The position numbers and the translations under genes are program-made. This document shows, one piece after another, positions 46,231-53,743 of a DNA stretch of 64,000 nucleotides (positions within the stretch are counted from its first letter, which is position 1; the number at the start of each line of letters is the position of its first letter). Below the pieces are notes generated by a model. That model searched no databases. It was given only the letters and a program-made list of their open reading frames with translations, and was not told the origin of the DNA. Origin of the DNA: Bacteroidales bacterium (GTDB taxonomy: Bacteria > Bacteroidota > Bacteroidia > Bacteroidales > Tenuifilaceae); assembly GCA_003818205.1 (NCBI GenBank), contig RPRQ01000001.1, forward strand, positions 119,772-183,771, in the 5' to 3' direction.

Positions 46231-46779
46231 CTACTTTCTTTCTCTTTCTTCTGTATTTTGGCGCCTTTCTCTATACATTCTGTCGTGATTTTCGATACGG
46301 CGTAGCACTTTCTTAAAGTTTGCTTGCTGCGATGGCGAGCATTTGCTACGTACTTCAAGTAGATGCTTAATCATCATTTCCTTTTGTACCTTTTGAGTCT
46401 CTCCAAATTTTGCGGAAAGCGATTTTAATCTACTCGTATCGGGCTTTTCGGATGTAATCTCCTCCATTATATCTTTCGATATTTGCTTTGATTCGTCCAT
46501 TAGCTCATTAATATCTTTATGAAATTTATCGCGGATATTATCAAACTCTTTCATCTGCTCTGGGGTGAATTGTAGCTGTTTTGCCATGAATCGTCCACGC
46601 TCGGATTTTTCCTTCTCGTTTTGAAGTTGATGGGCCTCTCGGTTTTCTTTGTTCGATCTACTCTGCCTATTGTTATAACGGTATTTGTTGTACCCCATTG
46701 TTGCAAACATGGCAACAATAATTGCCGAAAGGATTATGATAACCGCTAATAGAAATCGTGTTCTAGTAAAGAAGTTCAT
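46231..46779 (-). CDS. Membrane-anchored periplasmic heavy-metal-sensor-like protein
   Basis: This 182-residue protein has one N-terminal helix (FLLAVIIILSAIIVAMFATMGY) and a periplasmic, charged, all-helical domain of the Spy/CpxP/CnrX kind (QLQFTPEQMKEFDNIRDKFHKDINELM). The first four bases of the gene overlap the end of the anti-sigma gene (ATGA), so the two are translationally coupled. In CnrYXH-type systems a protein like this controls release of the sigma factor. The ligand here is unknown. Confidence 0.8.
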   Translation of the reverse strand: MNFFTRTRFLLAVIIILSAIIVAMFATMGYNKYRYNNRQSRSNKENREAHQLQNEKEKSERGRFMAKQLQFTPEQMKEFDNIRDKFHKDINELMDESKQISKDIMEEITSEKPDTSRLKSLSAKFGETQKVQKEMMIKHLLEVRSKCSPSQQANFKKVLRRIENHDRMYRERRQNTEERERK

Positions 46780-47243
46780 GGCTTTGTGGGTGTTTCGTTT
46801 GTACTTGTTGTTACAACCATATTGTAAGGGTTATTATCAACCTCGGGCATGTACTCATCGGCAAGTTGCTCCCATTCCTGAGCGTTTGCAATGCTTTCAG
46901 ATGTTGTGCTAATCGACGAAAAGAGTGTCCCGATAATAATACCTATTGTAACTCCTGCGGCGGCTAGACTTGAAACGGTAAGATAACGAAGCATTACGCT
47001 TTTTTGTGGTGTTGATGCGTTACTTTTGCTAAGTTTTACCATTACCCTAGCTGACATGAATGGGTTTGGCTTGTACTCTGTTTTTTCATCATCTATGATA
47101 TTGTAAGCCATTCGTAAACGTTCAATTTCGTTTTGGCAATGGCTACAACCCTTAATATGCTTCTCGAAATGGATAGCCATCTCCCCGTGGAGTTCCTCAT
47201 CGAGGTACGATAAAATTTGCTTTTGTATTGTTTTGCAGTTCAT
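46776..47243 (-). CDS. Anti-sigma factor with zinc-finger domain
   Basis: This 155-residue protein has an N-terminal zf-HC2 anti-sigma domain (HFEKHIKGCSHCQNEIE, the HxxxCxxC motif) and a single transmembrane segment (SSLAAAGVTIGIIIGTLF, about residues 92-110). The short C-terminal periplasmic tail is rich in Ser, Thr and Glu. It lies 48 bases after the ECF sigma gene and is presumed to hold that factor at the membrane until the envelope signal arrives. Confidence 0.88.
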   Translation of the reverse strand: MNCKTIQKQILSYLDEELHGEMAIHFEKHIKGCSHCQNEIERLRMAYNIIDDEKTEYKPNPFMSARVMVKLSKSNASTPQKSVMLRYLTVSSLAAAGVTIGIIIGTLFSSISTTSESIANAQEWEQLADEYMPEVDNNPYNMVVTTSTNETPTKP

Positions 47244-47291
47244 ATCCTGGCTATTTATTAGTTTGACATTGAAGTTCTTAAAAACTTGCGC

Positions 47292-47879
47292 TCAGCTAGA
47301 AATATTTTTATAAAATACCGATAAAGATTTCTGAAGATTCCCTTTAGCCCTGAAAAGCAGCGATTCAACGGACGATAAAGAGATGTTCATTACCTCAGCA
47401 ACCTCTTTATAGGATAATTCTTGATATTTATTTAGGATAAAGGCAATTCGCTGATTCTCAGGAAGAGCGTTTATTGCTCGTTTTAGTTCGATGCGAAGTT
47501 CCTTCGATTTAATGTTGCTATCAGCTTCGTTCGATGAAAAATCAATACCAGAATCACCATTTTTACCTTCCGATGAACCAAAGAATGAAGTAAAACTGTC
47601 GAAAAGGGTTTCCCTTTTGCGCTTTCTGACAAAGTTTAACGATTTGTTTACCGCAATACGGTATATCCAAGTGGAAAGCTTTGATTCGTGCCTAAAGTTT
47701 GGGAGCGATTCGAATAGCTCAATGAAAACATCCTGCGCTAAATCTTCCGCATCGGCATAGCTATTTACAAAACCTCTACAAGTGTTAACAACCAGTTTTT
47801 GATATTTGTCAACCAGTAGGGCGAATGCGCTATGATCGTCGTTTTGTAAAACCTTAATTATTAGCTCATGATCATCCAT
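47292..47879 (-). CDS. ECF RNA polymerase sigma factor (RpoE type)
   Basis: This 195-residue sigma factor has region 2 (YADAEDLAQDVFIELFESLPNFRHESKLSTWIYRIAVNKSLNFVRKRKRE) and region 4 (LPENQRIAFILNKYQELSYKEVAEVMNISLSSVESLLFRAKGNL) with a linker of about 40 residues. It heads an operon with its zf-HC2 anti-sigma factor and two Spy-like proteins. A TAGGTTTG element ends 7 bases before the ATG, which would make the transcript nearly leaderless. Autoregulation by an ECF promoter is also likely but not resolved. Confidence 0.92.
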   Translation of the reverse strand: MDDHELIIKVLQNDDHSAFALLVDKYQKLVVNTCRGFVNSYADAEDLAQDVFIELFESLPNFRHESKLSTWIYRIAVNKSLNFVRKRKRETLFDSFTSFFGSSEGKNGDSGIDFSSNEADSNIKSKELRIELKRAINALPENQRIAFILNKYQELSYKEVAEVMNISLSSVESLLFRAKGNLQKSLSVFYKNISS

Positions 47880-47886
47880 CGTATCT

Positions 47887-47894
47887 CAAACCTA
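47887..47894 (-). promoter_or_regulatory. Possible TAnnTTTG promoter of the sigma operon
   Basis: On the minus strand this is TAGGTTTG, 7 bases before the ATG. The spacing predicts an almost leaderless mRNA, so it may instead be chance. Confidence 0.3.
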
Positions 47895-47962
47895 ATTACT
47901 TTGCTATGACACTTGATAATGATTTTACTTGCGGATTGCGATAATGTTTTTGTTTCAGCGTT

Positions 47963-48985
47963 TCATTGACCCATCTTAGTTTTATCCCTTCTTTCAAGCC
48001 TCCTGATAAGTAAATAGTTTAATACCCCGATTACAACCATGGCTAGCAAGAAAAGAGGGTAGCTAATTCTCCAATTTGATGGGTCGGTAATCATCGACCA
48101 TTCAGACATCCCCCCGATACTGGCCAGTAAGGTAAGAGGCATAAAAATAGTCGAAATTAGAGTTAGCCTTCGAACGGATAAATTGGTTTCATTAGCTGTT
48201 TTGGTCATTTGGTTGTTTAGCATCGAAATATTCATTTCCAAGAGGCTCGATACAATCTCACGGTAGGTTTCAGTTAGCTCAAAGAACTTGGAAAGGTGAT
48301 CGTATATATCCCTGAAGTGGTAAATCGCTTTATCGGTAACGAACTGGCAATCCTTTCGGCATATCTTCACAAGAATCTCTCGTTCATGGAATAGCCCTTT
48401 ACGCAAGGTTAATAAATTACGACGCAAACGGATAAGCTCGGAGGGATTAAACTTTGAAGTGTCGTTAATAAGTAGCTCTTCGGCGTTATCCAGCTCATCC
48501 TCCAATGCCTCAATGGCAATAAACTTATTATCAACAACATAATCCATAATAATATGTAGCAGAAAATCAGGCCCTTGCTTGGCTTGCTCAATCTCCTTTT
48601 CAACTACTTTTAAAATATCGCTTAAAGGCTTTCGCCCATCGGAAAAGTAACCGCTTACTGTGATCAGATAGTTCTTACCGATAATAAAATCAACCTCATC
48701 GGTTGAGAGTACATTATCGGCGTAGGTAAAGGCATTAAAGATAATAAATGTATTGTTTGGGTATTCCTCTATTTTGGGTACAAGGTTTTCGTCGGTGCAA
48801 TCTTCAACCATAAGAGGGTGAAGGCCAAGTGGCTCAATTAATGCCGATAATTCTTCATGGGTTGGTTGGTAAAAGTCGAGCCAGATGTATCCACCGTTAT
48901 TATTGTTCGCAAGCGCTTCATCTGCGGTAATATGGCTCAATATCGTTCCCTTTGCGCTGATTGAGTAAAAGTGATTTTCGGACAT
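47963..48985 (-). CDS. corA: CorA-family magnesium transporter with GMS instead of GMN
   Basis: This 340-residue protein has a large N-terminal cytoplasmic domain (about 1-275), a long helical stalk, and two C-terminal helices (LISTIFMPLTLLASI and YPLFLLAMVVIGVLNYLLI). The selectivity loop that is GMN in CorA reads GMSEW here. The basic tail RRLERRDKTK is typical. It transports magnesium or a similar divalent ion as a pentamer; the serine variant may change selectivity or may mark a Bacteroidota subgroup. Confidence 0.88.
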   Translation of the reverse strand: MSENHFYSISAKGTILSHITADEALANNNNGGYIWLDFYQPTHEELSALIEPLGLHPLMVEDCTDENLVPKIEEYPNNTFIIFNAFTYADNVLSTDEVDFIIGKNYLITVSGYFSDGRKPLSDILKVVEKEIEQAKQGPDFLLHIIMDYVVDNKFIAIEALEDELDNAEELLINDTSKFNPSELIRLRRNLLTLRKGLFHEREILVKICRKDCQFVTDKAIYHFRDIYDHLSKFFELTETYREIVSSLLEMNISMLNNQMTKTANETNLSVRRLTLISTIFMPLTLLASIGGMSEWSMITDPSNWRISYPLFLLAMVVIGVLNYLLIRRLERRDKTKMGQ

Positions 48986-49449
48986 AATTTTGATATTTAA
49001 GAAAATCTAAAATATAGGTTGCAATATACAAAAGATAAGGGGATTGGTAGGGGAAGGTATTAAAAGTTAATTTATAATTAGGTATTTAACGTGTCTATCC
49101 CTTACCTGAATTTATACTTTTTTGATTAATATGACACTTGCTTTTTTCATAATATACAGAGTATCTTTTGTAGTAAACTGTTTTAGAATTGATTGATAAT
49201 TATCTGAAACTGTTTACATTTTAATACAAAAAAAGTTAGCTAACTAAAAGTTGTTTAGGTTTTAAAATACGATAACTAACCACTGATTTAAAAAAGTAAA
49301 AAACACGAAATTATATGTAGAAGAATTGGTTAAAAGCCATTTCTCTCTTTTGTGTTTCTGGATATCGCATCTATATTCTGAAAACTATAAGTCGATGATT
49401 CTTTACTTCAAAACATTTTAATTACTTTTAACTACCATTTTTAACTACT
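48986..49449. other. 464-bp gene-free stretch upstream of the restriction operon
   Basis: The stretch is very AT-rich. A 13-base-spaced direct repeat TTTTAACTAC occurs twice (49426-49435 and 49439-49448), immediately before the hsdR start, and could be a regulator site. I see no small ORF, tRNA or copy of the tRNA-Asp 3' end that would mark an island border. Confidence 0.45.
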
Positions 49450-52242
49450 TTGAAGACCGAGCAGCAAACCCGAAAAGAGATCATTGATAACCGCTTAAAA
49501 CAGGCTGGTTGGAATGTTGGCGACCTTACTCAAGTAATAGAAGAGTTTGATATTATAGTAGATGCCGATCGAGTTCAAGAAGCAGTAACCAAATACGCTG
49601 GCCATCAATACAGCGATTATGTTCTTTTAGGAAAAGATGGAAAACCTTTAGCAGTTGTTGAAGCGAAAAAAACCGCTGTTGATGCAGCCATTGGGCGAGA
49701 ACAGGCAAAGCAATACTGCCATAATATTCTAAATACTTTAGGAGGGGAACTTCCTTTCTGCTTTTACACTAATGGACACGATATTTTCTTCTGGGATTTA
49801 GACAACTACCCACCTAAAAAGGTTCATGGTTTTCCGAGTAGGGATGATCTGGAACGCTACCACTACATTCGGAAATCGAGAAAAGCATTAGAAGGAGAGC
49901 TCATTAATACCAAAATTGCAGGGCGAGATTACCAAATTCGTTCTATTCGTGCAGTAATGGAGGCTATTGAGAAAAAGAAAAAGAAGTTCTTACTGGTGAT
50001 GGCAACCGGTACTGGTAAAACAAGAGTTTGCATTGCGCTGGTTGATGCACTGATGAGGGCAGGTTGGGCTGAAAGGGTGTTATTCCTTGTTGATAGAATT
50101 GCTTTACAGAATCAAACCCTTGATGCATTCAAAGAATATCTTCCCAATGAACCAAGGTGGCCAAAACCATTCGAGAAGGAGATTGCAACCGATAGGCGAA
50201 TTTACGTGTCAACATACCCAAGCATGTTGAACATCATTCGTGATGAAAAGAAAACGCTATCACCTCACTTCTTCGATTTGATAGTGGTGGACGAAAGCCA
50301 CCGAAGCATTTACAACACCTATCAGGAAATACTAGAATACTTCAATACAATTACATTAGGGTTAACTGCAACTCCCACCGATGTGATTGACCACAATACG
50401 TTCCAACTGTTTGAGTGCGAAGAAGGGGTTCCAACATACGCATATTCCTATGATGAAGCGATAAATCATATTCCACCATACCTAAGCGATTTTCGGGTAA
50501 TGAAAATCAAAACAAAGTTTCAGGAGGAAGGGATAAACAAGCGGACAATCTCGCTGGAGGATCAACAGCATTTGATATTAGAGGGAAAAGAGATTGAGGA
50601 GATTAACTACGAAGGAACTGAGATTGAAAAGAAGGTAATCAATCGAGGAACAAACGCTTTGATCGTTCGGGAGTTCATGGAGGAGTGTATCAAAGATGCA
50701 AACGGAGTTTTACCAGGTAAGACAATTTTCTTTTGCATGACCAAAGCGCATGCAAGGCGCATGGAAGAAATATTTGATTCACTATACCCCGAATACAAGG
50801 GTGAATTGGCTAAGGTAATTGTAAGCGAAGATCCTCGTGTATATGGAAAAGGTGGGTTACTTCACCAATTCACCAACAACGATATGCCTCGTGTTGCATT
50901 GAGCGTAGATATGCTCGATACTGGAATTGATATAAGAGAGATCACCAACCTTGTTTTTGCAAAGCCCGTTTACAGCTATACCAAGTTTTGGCAGATGATT
51001 GGCAGAGGAACCCGTTTACTCGAACCCCAAAAAATAAAACCTTGGTGTACCCAAAAGGATTCATTTCTCATTCTTGATTGCTGGGACAATTTTGAGTACT
51101 TCAAGCTAAACCCAAGGGGTAAAGAGTTAAAACCTCAAATTCCATTGCCAGTTCGATTGTTTGGCGTTCGATTGGATAAAATTGAAAAGGCAATAGAAAT
51201 CAATAACTCAGGAATTACAGAAAAGGAGATACAGAAACTTATGGTTCAGATTGCATCATTGCCACAAAATTCAGTTGTAATCCTTGATGCCAAGAATGAT
51301 TTACAACGTATCGATGATGCTAACTTTTGGAATAACCTTACTGCAGACAAGATAGAGTTCCTTAGAACTGTTGTAAAACCGTTATTCAGAACTGTTTCGG
51401 AGGTTGATTTTAAAGCAATGCGTTTTGAAAAGGATATTGTCGAAGTATCCTTGGCGCAACTAAATCAGGAAAAAGAGAAATTTGAAACGCTAAAGGATAG
51501 TATTATTGAGGAGATTGGAGAATTGCCATTGACAATAAATATTGTAGCAAGGGAAGAGCAGCTAATCAGGCAAAGCCAAACAAATCATTACTGGTCCACC
51601 ATAAATGAAGATCGTTTTGATGAGCTGATTAGCAAAATTGCCACTTTGATGAAGTATCGCGAAGCGATTATTCCACTTGGTCCAGCTAAATTCAACCTGA
51701 AAGATATTGTTAGCGAAAAGGAGTACGTTGAATTTGGTCCACAACACGAAGCATTAAGCATAGCTAAGTATAGGGAGTTGGTGGAGCAAAAAATCAATGA
51801 GATGGTTTCTGCCAATCCTATTTTGCAAAAGTTGAAACATGGATTGGAGATTACAGCAAGCGAAGCCGAACAGCTGGCTGAAGAGCTCCACAACGAACAT
51901 CCTCATATTACTGTTGAACTGCTTCGCAGGGTTTATAACCATCGAAAAGCACAATACTTGGAGTTCATTAAGCATATCCTTGGGATTGCAATTCTTGAAT
52001 CTTTCCCCGAAACAGTGACAAAGCAGTTTGATGATTTTATATCTAAACACAGCTACCTAACAAGCAGACAACTTCAGTTTCTTGATTTGCTTCGAAACTT
52101 TATAATGGAGAGGGGTGAAATCACCAAAAAGAACCTGATTGAATCTCCATTCACAATGATTCATCCCGAAGGGATAAGAGGAGTTTTTAATCCAAAAGAG
52201 ATTGAAGAGATTATTAACTTTACTCAAAAATTAGTCGCGTAA
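49450..52242 (+). CDS. hsdR: Type I restriction enzyme R subunit (EcoEI-like)
   Basis: This 930-residue protein is the motor and nuclease subunit of a type I R-M system. The N-terminal HSDR_N nuclease domain shows YVLLGKDGKPLAVVEAKKT, the E-x-K of a PD-(D/E)xK site. The SF2 helicase follows with MATGTGKTRV, VVDESHRSIY, LGLTATP and QMIGRGTRL. The last 200 residues form the EcoEI-type C-terminal HsdM-binding domain. The reading frame begins at a TTG; the residues after it (KTEQQTRKEIIDNRLKQAGW) match the family start and no in-frame ATG is available upstream. The next gene begins 10 bases later. Confidence 0.93.
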   Translation: MKTEQQTRKEIIDNRLKQAGWNVGDLTQVIEEFDIIVDADRVQEAVTKYAGHQYSDYVLLGKDGKPLAVVEAKKTAVDAAIGREQAKQYCHNILNTLGGELPFCFYTNGHDIFFWDLDNYPPKKVHGFPSRDDLERYHYIRKSRKALEGELINTKIAGRDYQIRSIRAVMEAIEKKKKKFLLVMATGTGKTRVCIALVDALMRAGWAERVLFLVDRIALQNQTLDAFKEYLPNEPRWPKPFEKEIATDRRIYVSTYPSMLNIIRDEKKTLSPHFFDLIVVDESHRSIYNTYQEILEYFNTITLGLTATPTDVIDHNTFQLFECEEGVPTYAYSYDEAINHIPPYLSDFRVMKIKTKFQEEGINKRTISLEDQQHLILEGKEIEEINYEGTEIEKKVINRGTNALIVREFMEECIKDANGVLPGKTIFFCMTKAHARRMEEIFDSLYPEYKGELAKVIVSEDPRVYGKGGLLHQFTNNDMPRVALSVDMLDTGIDIREITNLVFAKPVYSYTKFWQMIGRGTRLLEPQKIKPWCTQKDSFLILDCWDNFEYFKLNPRGKELKPQIPLPVRLFGVRLDKIEKAIEINNSGITEKEIQKLMVQIASLPQNSVVILDAKNDLQRIDDANFWNNLTADKIEFLRTVVKPLFRTVSEVDFKAMRFEKDIVEVSLAQLNQEKEKFETLKDSIIEEIGELPLTINIVAREEQLIRQSQTNHYWSTINEDRFDELISKIATLMKYREAIIPLGPAKFNLKDIVSEKEYVEFGPQHEALSIAKYRELVEQKINEMVSANPILQKLKHGLEITASEAEQLAEELHNEHPHITVELLRRVYNHRKAQYLEFIKHILGIAILESFPETVTKQFDDFISKHSYLTSRQLQFLDLLRNFIMERGEITKKNLIESPFTMIHPEGIRGVFNPKEIEEIINFTQKLVA

Positions 52243-52252
52243 ATTTTACACC

Positions 52253-53743
52253 ATGACCAAAGAGGAATTATCTCTCATACTGCAAGAAGGAGAAAACTAT
52301 AAGATTGAATTCAAGGAGAACGTTAATACCGACTTCTCAAAAGAGATAGTTGCGTTTACCAATTCATCTGGAGGTAGAATCTTTATCGGCATAAATGATG
52401 ATTGTAAGGTTATCGGAGTAAGTAACCACAACTCTGTAAAATCGAAAATTCAGGATGCTGCAAAAAACTGTGATCCTGCCATTTATGTTGACATCGAATC
52501 GTTTGATACTATCCTTGTTGTTAATGTTCCTGAAGGTCCAAATAAACCCTATCGAAATGCTAATGGATTTTACATTCGGAATGGTGCAAACTCACAAAAG
52601 TTAACTACTGCCGAAATAGTCGAATTTCTTAAAGATGAAGGTCGTCTTCGTTTCGATGAAATAGTTCGAAACGATATACCATTTAAGGATGTTCTCGATA
52701 CCGAACTTTACAATAAATATCTTGAATTATCAGGTATCTCAAAAGTTCTGGACACTAATTCAATCCTAGCCAATTTAAACGTTTTAATCAATCACGATAA
52801 AAAGTACTTTTTGAATAATGCAGGGATTCTTACTTTTAGCAACAACCCTACTCGTTATCTCTTTCATTGTTCAGTAGTTTGTGCGCTGTATAAGGGTGTC
52901 GATAAAGTAACTGTCCTTGATAGAAAAGAGCTTTCGGGTTCGATAATCCAAAATATCGATGATGCCATAATCTTTCTCAAAAAGCATCTTAAACTTCGAT
53001 ACGAAATAAAGGCAACACGAAGAGATGAGATACTTGAGATTCCTGAAGTAGCACTTCGTGAAGCTGTAATCAATGCTATTTGCCATCGCGATTATTACGA
53101 GAAGGGTGCAAACGTGATGATCGAAATTTTCGATAATCGAGTCGATATTACTAACCCAGGTGGCCTTCCCAAATCGTTAAACCCAAAGGACTTTGGAACT
53201 CGAAGTGTTGCTCGAAACCCAATAATAGCATCGCTTTTACAGCGTGCTAATTTTATTGAGAAGATGGGGACTGGTATCAATCGCATCAGGAAAGCTATGG
53301 AAAAGGCAAAACTTCCAGAGCCTAAATTCGATTTCGGTGGTTTCTTTTCTGTATCATTTAATAGATTTGGTTATTTAAAAAATGATACAGCAAGTGATAC
53401 AGCAAATGATACAGTACAAGTCACCCAGCAAGTCACCCAGCAAGATACTATGCAAGTTACCATGCAAGATACCATGCAAGTTACCATGCAAGTTACCATG
53501 CAAGTTGAACGATTGATTGAATGTCTGAATGGTGAGATGACAAGGGATGAATTACAAAGAACAACAGGAATTAGCAATCGTGATTATTTTCGTATTGCTT
53601 ATATTAACGATTCTCTGAAGAATAATTTGATTGAAATGATCTTCCCCGATAAACACAGTAAAAACCAAAAATATCGTCTTACCGAAAAAGGTAAAATCTT
53701 AAAGGCAAAACTTAATATGAAAAATTTAAATGCTTCAAAATAA
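52253..53743 (+). CDS. AlbA_2/Schlafen-like ATP-binding regulator inside the R-M operon
   Basis: This 496-residue protein starts with an AlbA_2/Schlafen-AAA_4 domain (YKIEFKENVN, SGGRIFIGI, about residues 8-125). A RecG-like HATPase_c_4 region follows (LREAVINAICHRDYYEKG, RNPIIASLLQRANFIEKMGTGINRIRKAM, about 255-355). Next comes a low-complexity linker of VTQQ/VTMQ/DTMQ units (about 378-421) and a winged-helix tail (EMTRDELQRTTGISNRDYF). The 12-bp DNA repeat in the linker keeps frame when it expands. It overlaps hsdM by 14 bases. It probably regulates or assists the restriction system; its role is not established. Confidence 0.85.
   Translation: MTKEELSLILQEGENYKIEFKENVNTDFSKEIVAFTNSSGGRIFIGINDDCKVIGVSNHNSVKSKIQDAAKNCDPAIYVDIESFDTILVVNVPEGPNKPYRNANGFYIRNGANSQKLTTAEIVEFLKDEGRLRFDEIVRNDIPFKDVLDTELYNKYLELSGISKVLDTNSILANLNVLINHDKKYFLNNAGILTFSNNPTRYLFHCSVVCALYKGVDKVTVLDRKELSGSIIQNIDDAIIFLKKHLKLRYEIKATRRDEILEIPEVALREAVINAICHRDYYEKGANVMIEIFDNRVDITNPGGLPKSLNPKDFGTRSVARNPIIASLLQRANFIEKMGTGINRIRKAMEKAKLPEPKFDFGGFFSVSFNRFGYLKNDTASDTANDTVQVTQQVTQQDTMQVTMQDTMQVTMQVTMQVERLIECLNGEMTRDELQRTTGISNRDYFRIAYINDSLKNNLIEMIFPDKHSKNQKYRLTEKGKILKAKLNMKNLNASK
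53382..53509 (+). repeat. 12-bp coding tandem repeat in the AlbA_2 gene
   Basis: About ten imperfect 12-base units (GATACAGCAAAT, CAAGTCACCCAG, CAAGTTACCATG types) encode a four-residue repeat (DTAN/VTQQ/VTMQ). Any slip of one unit changes linker length by four residues without changing frame. Confidence 0.9.

Noticed and set aside
53371..53577. Minus-strand open frame with CMVTCMVTC repeats
   Set aside because: It is the shadow of the 12-bp repeat in the AlbA_2 gene.
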